NCBI GenBank assembly: GCA_001897795.1
Contig: MKUL01000017.1
Coordinates: 62,001 to 126,000, forward strand
Reading direction: 5' to 3'
Length of the DNA stretch: 64,000 bases
From: Alphaproteobacteria bacterium 41-28
Lineage (GTDB): Bacteria; Pseudomonadota; Alphaproteobacteria; UBA9655
The position numbers and the translations under genes were made by a program. The notes beneath the pieces are model-generated. The model saw only the letters and a list, made by a program, of their open reading frames with translations. It made no database searches and was not told the DNA's origin. The first letter of the stretch is position 1; the number at the start of each line of letters is the position of its first letter. Below, one piece after another: positions 1-9,637 of this stretch.

Positions 1-1466
1 GATTCAGCATAAATAGTAAACAAGGGTTGTCCTTTTTCGACGATTGTATTCAAAGAAACGTGTAGGTCAATACCTGCTGCGGGCGAGTCGGGAGCTCCTG
101 CTAGTTTTGCAATGCGGGAGATAAGTCGGTTGTCGATGCTCAAGATAGCACCATGTTGGGTTGAGGTAATGATGTGTTTAAAGGGAGCAAAAGTGGGTTC
201 TCTGAAGCCTCCTTGAGCTTTGCAGATTGCCTCAAATTTTTTCAAAGCTTCTCCATCTTCTAATATCCTTTGGGCTTCAAGCATTCCTTTTCCCATAGGT
301 ATTCTTCCGCAGGATTCTAAAATTTTTCCAGCGAGGAATAAGGAATGGGCTTTCAAATCTTGGGGAGCGTCTTTCTCGTTCCTGAGAACAGAAAGAACGT
401 CTCGAGCTTCAAGGGCAGGGCCTATCCCTCTTCCAACAGGTTGCGTTCCATCGGTTTCAACGATTTGAATATTGAGCCCGATATCTTGTCCGACCTCGAG
501 GAAAAGGGTCTTCAAAACTTCGGCCTCATTCCGGTAACGCACTTTAGCGGTTGGACCGATAGGGATGTCAATAAGGACGTGGGTTGAACCTGCTGCAAGC
601 TTTTTTGATAAAACTGAAGCGATAAGCTGACTCTGGCTGTCAAGGTCGAGAGCCCTTTCAACTTGAACGAGAACGTCATCGGCAGGGCTTAAATCGACGG
701 ACCCTCCCCATATGATGCATCCTCCTTCTTTTTCGACAACACTTCGCATCTCATTAATCGTTAGATCGACGGGTGCGATAACCTCCATCGTGTCAGCCGT
801 GCCTGAAGGAGAGGTGATCGCTCGGGAGGACGTCTTGGGAATCGTTAGGCCGTGGGCAGCGAGAATGGGGACGAGAATCATGGTTGTACGATTGCCGGGT
901 ACGCCTCCGACGCAGTGTTTATCTACGATGGGAGACTGGGGCCATTTGAGTTGTCGCCCGGATTCGCTCATAGCTTTTGTCAGGGAGGTTGTCTCTACCC
1001 TATCAAGATCAACAAAAGCTGTAATAAAGGCAGCGAGCTGAATATCCGAGTAACGGCCCTCTACCATATCGTTCATGATATCTTTATAATCTTGATTACT
1101 GAGGGTTTTTCCATGAAGCTTTGCGCGCACAAGACCAAAAGAGTCTAAAGTTTCGGCGAGTGTCACAATCAGTTTGTCGCCTTCTTTAACTCCCAATTTT
1201 TCCCAGGCACTATCGGATAATCCAATCGCACCAGTGCCTATAAATGGATTTTTTGTAATATAAAGCGTTGCGATGATGGAACGTCCACCATGTTCAATGT
1301 TGATTCTTGCTTCCGATCGAAATCCAGCGGATTTGCATATCGAACAATCATTATTGATAGCAGCCACAAAGTGCTTGCGCGTATCCATACCTGATCTTTG
1401 AGCTTTGAGCGTTAATGAAGAGATAGAAACAAGGGCTGAGGAGGAAATTTCAGTTTTCTTCTTCAT
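1..1466 (-). CDS. Thymidine phosphorylase / AMP phosphorylase family protein (partial, runs off left edge)
   Basis: Reverse-strand reading from ATG at 1466: MKKKTEISSSALVSISSLTLKAQRSGMDTRKHFVAAINND...FITAFVDLDRVETTSLTKAMSESGRQLKWPQSPIVDKHCVGGVPGNRTTMILVPILAAHGLTIPKTSSRAITSPSGTADTMEVI; the DKHCVGGVPGNRTT and SSRAITSPSGTADTMEV motifs are typical of the family. Absent from ORF track because it has no stop in the window. Confidence 0.9.
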   Translation of the reverse strand, partial: MKKKTEISSSALVSISSLTLKAQRSGMDTRKHFVAAINNDCSICKSAGFRSEARINIEHGGRSIIATLYITKNPFIGTGAIGLSDSAWEKLGVKEGDKLIVTLAETLDSFGLVRAKLHGKTLSNQDYKDIMNDMVEGRYSDIQLAAFITAFVDLDRVETTSLTKAMSESGRQLKWPQSPIVDKHCVGGVPGNRTTMILVPILAAHGLTIPKTSSRAITSPSGTADTMEVIAPVDLTINEMRSVVEKEGGCIIWGGSVDLSPADDVLVQVERALDLDSQSQLIASVLSKKLAAGSTHVLIDIPIGPTAKVRYRNEAEVLKTLFLEVGQDIGLNIQIVETDGTQPVGRGIGPALEARDVLSVLRNEKDAPQDLKAHSLFLAGKILESCGRIPMGKGMLEAQRILEDGEALKKFEAICKAQGGFREPTFAPFKHIITSTQHGAILSIDNRLISRIAKLAGAPDSPAAGIDLHVSLNTIVEKGQPLFTIYAE

Positions 1467-2821
1467 TTTAAATCCACACTCTCAAGGTACTCAGGAACCC
1501 GGCAATTCCACCCAAATTTATCTTGAATTTTTATTCGAAGAGAGTTGGCTTGAAGGGGGTCACCATGGGTAATGAAGACCATTTTCGGAGGCTGGTTAAA
1601 ATTTTCGAGCCAGTTCAAGATTTCCTCATAATCAGCGTGTGCGGAAAGGGAATCTTGTTGGACAATTTCAGCATGAACAGGAATATACTCCCCGTGGACT
1701 TTAATTTTATCGGCGCCATTGACGAGAGCTTCACCTCGTGTCCCAGCAGCCTGGTATCCGGTAAAGAGAATTGTATTTCTTTCATCAGAAATAAAGCGTC
1801 TCAGATGGTGTACAACGCGTCCTCCGGTGGCCATTCCACTAGCGGTAATGATAATTTTAGGGGCTTGATCAAAATCCAGTTGTTTTGATTCCTCGGGAGT
1901 GTTGATAATCTTAGCAGCTCGGCACATGGAGGCACACTCCGGCGTAGAAAGTCGATGTTCGGCCCCGTATGAACAATAGAGGTTGGTCGCATCTCTTGCC
2001 ATTGGGCTATCCAAATAAACTGGCAGATCCGGAATTCTTTTCTCATTTTTTAATTGATAAACAAGATACAAGACCGCTTGCGCGCGTCCGACAGCAAATG
2101 CGGGAATAACAATGATGCCTCCCCGATGAGCTGTTCTGTTAATGACTTCAGCCAGCTCATCTTTGGGCTCACGAGTCCCATGGAGGCGATCGCCATAGGT
2201 TGATTCAATCACTAAATAATCTGTTTCTTTTATACTCTCCGGTGGCTTCATGATGATATCGTGAGGACGACCAAGATCCCCAGTAAAGAGAAGGCTGGTT
2301 TTGCCATTCCTGACTTTGATCATCGATGCACCGAGGATATGGCCGGCGGGGAAAAGGGTAAATGTGAGGTCTTTGCCTAAATCAAATTCGTGATCAAAGG
2401 CAACGGGATGAAAGTACTTCAACGATTCATCAGCATCCTTCATGGTATAAAGGGGAAGAGCAGGCTTATGTTTTGAAAAACCATGCTTATTAGCAAAACG
2501 CGCATCCTCTTCTTGCAGGTACCCACTATCTGGAAGCAAAATTTTACAAAGCTCAGCCGTTCCTTGGCTGCAATGGATTTTTCGGCGAAAGCCATTTTTA
2601 ACCAAAAGGGGAATGTATCCACTGTGATCGATGTGAGCATGGGTGAGGAGAACACTCTTAATATCAGATGGTTTAAAGCGAAGGGGCGTCCAATTTCGAA
2701 GACGCAACTGTTTCAACCCTTGAAAAAGTCCACAATCCACCAATATTTTTTGTGAACTTGAGCTCAGTAAATACTTTGAGCCTGTAACAGTCCCAGTCGC
2801 CCCAATAAATTGGATGTTCAT
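1463..2821 (-). CDS. MBL-fold metallo-hydrolase with RNA-specificity domain (beta-CASP ribonuclease-like)
   Basis: THAHIDHSGYIPLL, GHILGASM, TGDLGR, SGMATGGRVVHHL, SLSAHADYEEIL motifs; stop overlaps next start (ATGA). Confidence 0.93.
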   Translation of the reverse strand: MNIQFIGATGTVTGSKYLLSSSSQKILVDCGLFQGLKQLRLRNWTPLRFKPSDIKSVLLTHAHIDHSGYIPLLVKNGFRRKIHCSQGTAELCKILLPDSGYLQEEDARFANKHGFSKHKPALPLYTMKDADESLKYFHPVAFDHEFDLGKDLTFTLFPAGHILGASMIKVRNGKTSLLFTGDLGRPHDIIMKPPESIKETDYLVIESTYGDRLHGTREPKDELAEVINRTAHRGGIIVIPAFAVGRAQAVLYLVYQLKNEKRIPDLPVYLDSPMARDATNLYCSYGAEHRLSTPECASMCRAAKIINTPEESKQLDFDQAPKIIITASGMATGGRVVHHLRRFISDERNTILFTGYQAAGTRGEALVNGADKIKVHGEYIPVHAEIVQQDSLSAHADYEEILNWLENFNQPPKMVFITHGDPLQANSLRIKIQDKFGWNCRVPEYLESVDLK

Positions 2822-2889
2822 TTGGCCTCCCTTTTAAGGAGGATTATAGAGCAGGAGTACCTAAGGAAGGGTTAAGATGGGGCATGAAA

Positions 2890-3015
2890 CCCCCTCACCC
2901 GCCACTTGCTTCGCGCGTGGCGACCTCTCCCACGGAGGGGAGAGGTAATGCAGCGAGCACTTCAATCACCTCTCCCCTTTGTGGGAGAGGTCGTCCGAAG
3001 GGTGGGTGAGGGGGG
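2890..3015. repeat. Palindromic repeat family R1, copy 1
   Basis: CCCCTCACCCGCC...GGCGACCTCTCCCACGGAGGGGAGAGGTAAT...CACCTCTCCCCTTTGTGGGAGAGGTCG...GGGTGAGGGG; inverted arms, recurs at six other sites. Confidence 0.9.
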
Positions 3016-3020
3016 ATCTT

Positions 3021-3614
3021 CTAGTAGTTTGGGAGAGGCCCATCATCATCCTCGTCCTCATCCTCGTCAGGTTTAGGAGGAGGAAAGTTCTCCAATTTTG
3101 GAGGAGGTCCTTTCCGCGCAGATGAAGTTCTTGGCCTTCTTTTTCTCTGAGTTGGACTAGACTCAGGGGAGTTGCCTAGTTCTGGGTTTGATTGGCAACG
3201 ACGGAAGGTTTTTGGGAGTTCAGGGGATCCTGGTAGTAACAATGAGGGCAATCCATGAGGTGGACTACCTAGAAATGGACTACCTACAGGCGAGCTATCT
3301 AGAGGAGGACTACCTATTTTCATCAAAGATAAAGAATTTCTGATTAGTAATTCGCTCTTACTTTCATTTCGAGGGCTGGATCCTGATCGTGACTTACCCA
3401 TTGCAGAATCAGAAGGGGGGGAAAGGGGTTTTATGTTGATAGAATGCGCTGGCTCATGCAGTGGCACCCCTGGGTCTGATTGAGTGCGTTTTAAGGTGGG
3501 GGGAGGAGGGGTCTTATCTTCATCCTCCATCCCTAAAACCTGATTAACATTCATAAGAAAAATGAATAAGAAATAGGTTAGCCCATTGAACAAAGATGGT
3601 TTGTTTTGTTTCAT
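3021..3614 (-). CDS. Hypothetical secreted Pro/Ser-rich protein with acidic tail
   Basis: N-terminal signal-like segment, low-complexity PPPP and SPP/GSP repeats, DEDEDEDDD near C-terminus. Confidence 0.65.
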   Translation of the reverse strand: MKQNKPSLFNGLTYFLFIFLMNVNQVLGMEDEDKTPPPPTLKRTQSDPGVPLHEPAHSINIKPLSPPSDSAMGKSRSGSSPRNESKSELLIRNSLSLMKIGSPPLDSSPVGSPFLGSPPHGLPSLLLPGSPELPKTFRRCQSNPELGNSPESSPTQRKRRPRTSSARKGPPPKLENFPPPKPDEDEDEDDDGPLPNY

Positions 3615-3653
3615 TATCTACTCCTCCACTTAATCCATAAATTTAAATCCCAT

Positions 3654-4214
3654 TCATAAATACGAGTTTAAAAAGACAGCCATTTTTTCCAACTTGGAAA
3701 GTCCATTATCTAAAGAAATCATCGTTTTTCCTAAGTCAGGGCTGTCATCTGTAAGCCAAGTCCTTAGGGTCAGGAGGTAAAGGGCCATCAAACCCTGCAC
3801 GCGCAAAAAGCCAGAAATTCCCCGAGAACTTAAACGGGCTGCCTCTAGCATCCAAGTCATGGAAGAAAAACCTTGGCAAGCAAGTGCTGGAACATCATTG
3901 GGGGAAAGGATCCAGTCCTGCCAAAAGTTACGGATGACGGATTTGTAAGGGAGAGCGGCGTCGAATCGGGCCATGAAGATCTCGAATAAAGTATCCTTGG
4001 GTGACAGGTTTTCAGAAGGAATTTCTGAAGTTTTAAGAACTTTCTCATCGATTTTACGAAACAAATGAACTATTACATCAGAGGGGGCAGAGAAGTGCTT
4101 GTGAAAAACCTCGAGGGAAATACCCGATTCTTGTGCGGCTTTCGCAAAGGAAAAGGATTTCCACCCATCTCTTTCAATAATACTAAGGCAAGCTTTAAAC
4201 GCTTTTTCTTTCAT
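3654..4214 (-). CDS. TetR-like / COQ9-like regulator
   Basis: N-terminal HTH-like FSFAKAAQESGISLEVFHKHFSAPSDVI; follows YbjN-proC. Start set at MKEKAF (ORF track starts at 4232, overlapping proC). Confidence 0.65.
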   Translation of the reverse strand: MKEKAFKACLSIIERDGWKSFSFAKAAQESGISLEVFHKHFSAPSDVIVHLFRKIDEKVLKTSEIPSENLSPKDTLFEIFMARFDAALPYKSVIRNFWQDWILSPNDVPALACQGFSSMTWMLEAARLSSRGISGFLRVQGLMALYLLTLRTWLTDDSPDLGKTMISLDNGLSKLEKMAVFLNSYL

Positions 4215-5016
4215 CTCCCAACTCTCTTGCACGATTATACGCAGCTTTCACTGCAGCTTCCATAAGATTATAGAAGCCGTCGGTTTCTAAAACGTTAAGC
4301 GCGGCTGCAGTTGTTCCCTTGGGGCTTGTTACATGTTGGCGTAAGACACTGGGCGGATCGTTTGAAATATGGGCGTAAGTTGAGGCTCCCCAAAAGGTAT
4401 AAAGGGCCAGATTTGAGGCTGTTTCTTTGTCAAATCCTATAGACTCTGCCGCTTGAGCCAGTGATTCAATGAGATAGAAAACATAGGCTGGTCCAGACCC
4501 TGAAATGGCAGTGATCTTGTCAATGTCTTCATCGGATTTGACCCATGTACAAAAACCAAGTCCCTCAAAGCATTTTTCACAAAGCCTTTTTTGGTCCGCT
4601 GTGAGGGTGGCATTGGCAAGAAGGGCGATGACGCCTTGATGAATAGTGACGGGTGTATTGGGCATGGCGCGGATGAGAGAATGGGGAGGGGAGAGAAATT
4701 TCTCATAAAAGGCTAAAGATTTTCCCGTCGCTACCGTAATGAAAAGAGAATGAAAAGCCTTATAAAGAGGAAGGATCTCTTCCATTATGAAAGGTTTGAC
4801 AGCAAAGACTATAATATCTGGATCTTCGGGAAGCTCTTGAGGGGAAGAAACCCACTGTACCCGAGGGTCTTCTAGAAACGGCTCAACGTTTGCACGATGC
4901 GGTGCAATAACCCAAAAAGCCTTAAAACGTGTTTGTGAATCGGATAGGGTTAACCATCCTTTGAGAAGGGCTGATCCCATGGCCCCACATCCAACGAGGG
5001 CAAGTGAGAGCCCCAT
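4195..5016 (-). CDS. proC: Pyrroline-5-carboxylate reductase
   Basis: LVGCGAMGSALLKGW; RAMPNTPVTIHQGV; DKITAISGSGPAYVFYLIESLAQAAESIG. Confidence 0.95.
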   Translation of the reverse strand: MGLSLALVGCGAMGSALLKGWLTLSDSQTRFKAFWVIAPHRANVEPFLEDPRVQWVSSPQELPEDPDIIVFAVKPFIMEEILPLYKAFHSLFITVATGKSLAFYEKFLSPPHSLIRAMPNTPVTIHQGVIALLANATLTADQKRLCEKCFEGLGFCTWVKSDEDIDKITAISGSGPAYVFYLIESLAQAAESIGFDKETASNLALYTFWGASTYAHISNDPPSVLRQHVTSPKGTTAAALNVLETDGFYNLMEAAVKAAYNRARELGDERKSV

Positions 5017-5525
5017 TATGCTTCTCCATGGGTATCCAACATAGCAGCCATCAAGGCTTCTCCAGGGCTCTTTCCTCCCCAGAGGAGGAATTGAAGGGCG
5101 GGATAGAGGCGATCACATTCTGTGACTGCTGCACTTAAAATTTCCTCCATTTGCTCGAGGGTAGCCCCAGGATTTCCCCGTAGCGTTAAACAATATCGGA
5201 AGGCTGGAAGCGTTTCTTCAGGGGAGATTTCAAAATGTCCCAGGATCATTCTTACATTTAAGGCGCATAGTAGAGTTTCTACATGATTAACTTTATCCAG
5301 GGGAATTTTGATATCAATTAGAGCGCTAAGCATGAAACATTCTATATCCTGACGCCACAGGGCAAAGAGACGATAGGTACACCATCTCCCTTCGACATCT
5401 GCGGCAATTTCATTTTCACTAATTCTGTCAAAGTGCCATTCAAATTGAAAAAAGAGCTCTTCTAACAAACTTATAGGTGAAGAATAGGGGAAGTAATTTT
5501 CTTCAGTGTTGGGTTGCATACTCAA
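5016..5525 (-). CDS. YbjN domain-containing protein
   Basis: Size, position immediately upstream of proC, and FRYCLTLRGNPGATLEQMEEILSAAVTECDRLYPALQFLLWGGKSPGEAL. Confidence 0.8.
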   Translation of the reverse strand: MSMQPNTEENYFPYSSPISLLEELFFQFEWHFDRISENEIAADVEGRWCTYRLFALWRQDIECFMLSALIDIKIPLDKVNHVETLLCALNVRMILGHFEISPEETLPAFRYCLTLRGNPGATLEQMEEILSAAVTECDRLYPALQFLLWGGKSPGEALMAAMLDTHGEA

Positions 5526-5629
5526 AACTCATTTCTTGTTACCTTTAGAAACCATAACTCTAAAAGTGAAAAAATGCATCAGTTTTATGTGAGTATTCCC
5601 AAAAGATGTCTGGATGGAGCCTAGAGTAA

Positions 5630-5715
5630 CCCCTCACCCGTTCTTCGGGCGACCTCTCCCACAAAGGGGAGAGGTAATATAGCCATTACAAACATCATCT
5701 CTCCCCTTGTGGGAG
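5630..5715. repeat. Repeat family R1, copy 2 (3' truncated)
   Basis: CCCCTCACCCG...GGGCGACCTCTCCCACAAAGGGGAGAGGTAAT...CATCTCTCCCCTTGTGGGAG. Confidence 0.85.
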
Positions 5716-5908
5716 TTATTTATATTATAATGTTGTAATGCGGATTTTGTTGAAACCTAAGAGACGTAGCATCTTGATTTCGGGTCGTTAGGAAAGAGTC
5801 GCTTATGCATTTTCTCATTTTTTTTCCATCAGGAGAATTGTTTTTGTCGATAATCTTTGTATGCCAAGATCTCAGCTGGAACTTCTGTTTTGTGTTCCAG
5901 AAAGTATT

Positions 5909-6619
5909 CTATATCCTCGAGTCGGTTTTCCGCCAGTACGCACCCTTGCAAAAGATTGTTAGGCGACCCAAATGTACTGGGACGGTTTTTTTTGGTTTGA
6001 TGTAGTGGTAGTAGTATTCTGGGTCATACGCGTTAAGTCGATATGCACGACCTACATCACTTGTGAGGGTATCACAGTACTCTCGCCAGTTTCGCTCTTT
6101 ATCCCACTCTTCCCACAGTTCTCTGTCGCTTTGGTCGAATGTGCTTAGTTTGTCATTATATTTTTTCATACACAAAGGTGCTTCAAATTTTACCCGGTCT
6201 TTTTCTTCTTCATCTTTTTGTTTCAATTTTTTTCTTTTTTCTCGTTCTTCCTTTTCTTGTGCTTGTTGACGTTCGTATATTTCCTTGAATTCTTGGCCCT
6301 CTGCGTCATCTGTGAATTGTCCGGTCCTTACGGCTTGCTGGTACCTTGAGTTTCTTTGTTCTTGCTCGTGTTCTCGTAGGGCGTCCCTAAATGCTTTTTT
6401 TTGGTTCTCTGCACTTTCTTTATCTTGTTCCTGTTTCATGCGCTGGTTCGTTCGTTCTCTTTCAAGTGCCTGGAAACTTCGGTGTCGTCTTTCTTCTTCA
6501 TAGGTATATCCTTGATTGTTCAACATTGCGTGGCACTCGAATTTCATCACTTCGTTGCTTGTTATCACTCCGGCCAACCAAGCTAGAGCAGTTGATGTCT
6601 GGAGAAATTTGATCTGCAT
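5909..6619 (-). CDS. Hypothetical charged coiled-coil protein
   Basis: 236-aa ORF rich in E/K/Q/R heptad-like sequence; no family recognised. Confidence 0.55.
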   Translation of the reverse strand: MQIKFLQTSTALAWLAGVITSNEVMKFECHAMLNNQGYTYEEERRHRSFQALERERTNQRMKQEQDKESAENQKKAFRDALREHEQEQRNSRYQQAVRTGQFTDDAEGQEFKEIYERQQAQEKEEREKRKKLKQKDEEEKDRVKFEAPLCMKKYNDKLSTFDQSDRELWEEWDKERNWREYCDTLTSDVGRAYRLNAYDPEYYYHYIKPKKTVPVHLGRLTIFCKGAYWRKTDSRI

Positions 6620-6620
6620 G

Positions 6621-6914
6621 TTAGTTTTCCTTCCCTAAAGTTATTAAGCCAATAAGACTCAGAGAATATGTGGCTGATTTTGTGATCTCTGAGAATTCCC
6701 ATTTACGCAGGATGATGACACTCTCAACAAGAGAAGAAATAATATCTTCAACGGAATGAACTTGTGAAGGAAGATCGGTATGCCAGACTCTCCAGCAATG
6801 AAGATACTCTCGCAGAGACTTAAGGTTTGTTTCATAGACCATTATTTGAGTAAATTTTACTGATGAAGTCAACTCTAAAATTTTATGAAAGAATTGACAA
6901 ATTAATAAAATCAA
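6621..6914 (-). CDS. Hypothetical protein
   Basis: 97-aa ORF; ends 2 bp from the start of the neighbouring same-strand ORF; no family recognised. Confidence 0.3.
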   Translation of the reverse strand: MILLICQFFHKILELTSSVKFTQIMVYETNLKSLREYLHCWRVWHTDLPSQVHSVEDIISSLVESVIILRKWEFSEITKSATYSLSLIGLITLGKEN

Positions 6915-7055
6915 TCCGCTCCAATTTTTGGTCGTCTTTGCATATGGGTGGGTGAGGGTTCAAAAAATTTCCGTTGCACTTCAAGCGTGACTCCTATACA
7001 CCTTGAGAGCGGTGTAAGTACCATATGACTTAACGTTAACATCGCGAGAAATTTC

Positions 7056-8465
7056 ATGAAATCATCTTCTGCTGAGTTTGTTTTTGCTCTTATCAAAGAG
7101 CAAGGCGTGTCATTTGTTGATTTTCGATTCACTGATTCTAGGGGAGCATGGCACCACATTACGCTCCATGTGGATGTGGTAGATGAAGACTGCCTGAACG
7201 AAGGAATTATGTTTGATGGATCTTCCATTGCTGGATGGAAAACGATTGACGATTCCGATATGCAAATGAAACCTGATTTAAGCACAGCCGTTCTTGATCC
7301 TTTTGCAGCCCAACCGACGCTTATCTTAAACTGTGATATTCTTGAACCCCTTACGGGAAAATCTTATTCACGGGACCCACGTGGAGTTGCCAGACGAGCG
7401 GAGGAATATCTTCAAAGTTTGGGATTTGTGGATACGGCCTATTTTGGTCCTGAAGCTGAATTTTTTGTGTTTGATGATGTGCGTTATGATGTGGCTATGC
7501 AACACAGCTTTTATTATGTGGACTCTGACGAGGCAGAACATAATTCTGGCCGCATAGATCCCCAAGGAAATCTTGCTCATCGCCCAGGTGTAAAGGGAGG
7601 CTATGTTCCTGTTAACCCCGTTGATCAACTCTTTGATATGCGATCTGAAATGCTTTCTACGCTCAAGGAAATGGGGGTTGAGGTTGAAAAGCATCACCAC
7701 GAAGTGGCACCCGCTCAGCATGAACTTGGATTTAAATTCAGTACCTTAATCAAAGCTGCGGATCACTTACAGATCTACAAGTACGTCATCAAAAATGTAA
7801 CACGTATGTATGGGAAAACGGCGACTTTTATGCCTAAGCCTGTACATAAGGATAATGGTTCTGGAATGCATGTGCATCAATCTTTGTGGAATAAAGGAAA
7901 ACCGCTTTTTGTAGGGGATGCATATGCAAGTCTTTCTCAGGAGGCTCTTTATTACGTGGGGGGGATTATTAAGCACGGCCATGCCCTTAATGCTTTTACG
8001 AACCCAACAACGAATAGTTATAAACGTCTTGTTCCTGGGTACGAAGCCCCTGTAATACTAGCCTATTCTGCGCGCAATCGATCCGCTTCCATCCGTATTC
8101 CTCATACACCGGCGAAGAACGCAAAGCGTATAGAGACACGTTTTCCCGATGCTGCTGCTAATCCTTACCTCGCTTTTACGGCTATGCTCATGGCGGGCCT
8201 TGATGGAATCCGGAATAAGATTGATCCAGGTGAGCCTCATGAGGGTAACCTTTATGATCCAGAGGTTTCTCATGGGATTCCCCATGTTGCAGGATCTTTG
8301 AAGCAAGCTCTTGATGCCCTTGATAAGGATCGCGAATTCTTGAAAGCGGGTAACGTTTTCAGTGACGACCTTATTGATGGGTTTATTGCGTTGAAACGGG
8401 AGGAAGTTGAGGCTCTTGATCAAACGCCCCAGCCTATTGAATTTAAGATGTACTATGGGGTATAA
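7056..8465 (+). CDS. glnA: Glutamine synthetase type I
   Basis: MFDGSSIAGWKTIDDSDM, FGPEAEFFVFDD, NGSGMHVHQSLW, NRSASIRIPHTP, NLYD. Confidence 0.98.
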   Translation: MKSSSAEFVFALIKEQGVSFVDFRFTDSRGAWHHITLHVDVVDEDCLNEGIMFDGSSIAGWKTIDDSDMQMKPDLSTAVLDPFAAQPTLILNCDILEPLTGKSYSRDPRGVARRAEEYLQSLGFVDTAYFGPEAEFFVFDDVRYDVAMQHSFYYVDSDEAEHNSGRIDPQGNLAHRPGVKGGYVPVNPVDQLFDMRSEMLSTLKEMGVEVEKHHHEVAPAQHELGFKFSTLIKAADHLQIYKYVIKNVTRMYGKTATFMPKPVHKDNGSGMHVHQSLWNKGKPLFVGDAYASLSQEALYYVGGIIKHGHALNAFTNPTTNSYKRLVPGYEAPVILAYSARNRSASIRIPHTPAKNAKRIETRFPDAAANPYLAFTAMLMAGLDGIRNKIDPGEPHEGNLYDPEVSHGIPHVAGSLKQALDALDKDREFLKAGNVFSDDLIDGFIALKREEVEALDQTPQPIEFKMYYGV

Positions 8466-8469
8466 TCTA

Positions 8470-8655
8470 AGTAACTACTCACTCACCCGTGTCATCCTTG
8501 GCAAGAAAAGGTTGATTTTTCAAAGAAAAATCTTACCTTTTCTTGGCCGAGGATCTCTCGGGCAGTAAGATCCTCGGTCAAGAAATGCTAGAGTTTCCCT
8601 TTGGAAAACTAAGCATTTCTTACCAAGGATGACACCGAGTATGGGGACAGATGAG
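8470..8655. repeat. Palindromic repeat family R2, copy 1
   Basis: GTAACTACTCACTCACCCGTGTCATCCTTGGCAAGAAAAGG...GGCCGAGGATCT...AAGCATTTCTTACCAAGGATGACACC; near-identical to 28677-28864. Confidence 0.88.
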
Positions 8656-9082
8656 TACATTTGAAACAAAAAAGATGAGTAGGGAAATGTGGAGAACACT
8701 CTTTTTTTTAGCCTTTATAAGTGAGGCAAATGCAAAGTTTACAAACGTTGCTGCCGAGGTTAGCGAGGAGCAGAAAAATGCTGCTATTGGCACGCGAATG
8801 GACGAGCCCGAAAGAGATACGACAAAAGGATCTCTCATGTCTGGATCGCAAGAAGAGAGAGAACCGACCCAAGGTTTATCTCCTATTCTGGGAGAAGAAG
8901 AAAAAACGTCTTCTCCTTTTTCCGGCAGGAATGAAACTTCCTCAGCTCCAGGTGCTATTTTGCGGACATTTGATACGAAGTATTTAGAAGAAAAAGTTTC
9001 TTTCCCTGTGACTGAAGCTCCTTGGTGGGAGCGTTGGTGGTTTTCTGTCAAGGAGTGGTGGGCACATGAAGTCACTCAATAA
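8651..9082 (+). CDS. Hypothetical secreted protein with Trp-rich C-terminus
   Basis: Signal-peptide-like MSREMWRTLFFLAFISEANA; C-terminus APWWERWWFSVKEWWAHEVTQ. Confidence 0.5.
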   Translation: MSTFETKKMSREMWRTLFFLAFISEANAKFTNVAAEVSEEQKNAAIGTRMDEPERDTTKGSLMSGSQEEREPTQGLSPILGEEEKTSSPFSGRNETSSAPGAILRTFDTKYLEEKVSFPVTEAPWWERWWFSVKEWWAHEVTQ

Positions 9083-9090
9083 TCGTAACA

Positions 9091-9186
9091 GCTTATCCCC
9101 CTGTGCCATCCTTGGCAAGAAAAGCTTTGCCTAGCGAAGCAGGCATTAGCATTTCTTACCAAGGATGACACTGTGGAGGGGGGATG
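9091..9186. repeat. Repeat family R2, short copy
   Basis: GTGCCATCCTTGGCAAGAAAAGC...GCATTTCTTACCAAGGATGACAC. Confidence 0.8.
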
Positions 9187-9197
9187 AGGTGAGTTGT

Positions 9198-9593
9198 TTA
9201 ATCAATCCACTCTTGAGGTATAGGCCGTGGTTTACGATGTTCATCAATGGCCACAAAGGTAAATAGGCCTTCCGTAACTCTGTGAATATCACCATTTTTG
9301 GGGCGTTTAACCCAAGCTTCCACGCTAATCTGCATGGAACTTGTTCCTACCCTTACGATATGGGCATAGCAACTGACTTCATCCCCAACAAAAACGGGCC
9401 GATGGAAGGACATTTTATCGATGGCGGCAAGGACGGCTCTTCCCTTCGATCGATGGATCCCAACCGTGCCGCCAGCCAAATCCATAATAGATACCAACCA
9501 GCCTCCGAAGATATCACCACTTGGATTTGTATCCCTTGGCATAGCGATCATGCGTAACGTCAGTTGTTCAATGGGGGGAAGGGTTTCAGTCAT
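9198..9593 (-). CDS. yciA: Acyl-CoA thioesterase (hotdog fold)
   Basis: RMIAMPRDTNPSGDIFGGWLVSIMDLAGG...HRPVFVGDEVSCYAHIVRVGTSSMQISVEAW. Confidence 0.93.
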   Translation of the reverse strand: MTETLPPIEQLTLRMIAMPRDTNPSGDIFGGWLVSIMDLAGGTVGIHRSKGRAVLAAIDKMSFHRPVFVGDEVSCYAHIVRVGTSSMQISVEAWVKRPKNGDIHRVTEGLFTFVAIDEHRKPRPIPQEWID

Positions 9594-9637
9594 GGGTTGT
9601 GTCTCCTTAAGAGTGAATATAGATACTAATACAGGAA

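Noticed and set aside
2890-3015. Possible CRISPR array from repeated CTCTCCC/GGGAGAGG motifs
   Set aside because: Repeats are dispersed palindromes scattered over 55 kb, not regularly spaced direct repeats with unique spacers; no cas genes seen.
6285-6612. Cys/Ser/Phe-rich plus-strand ORFs
   Set aside because: Antisense to the E/K/R-rich 5909-6619 gene; composition is a by-product of the opposite strand.
7026-7045. TTAACGTTAAC upstream of glnA as a CtrA box
   Set aside because: Half-site spacing is 2 nt instead of 7; does not fit the motif.
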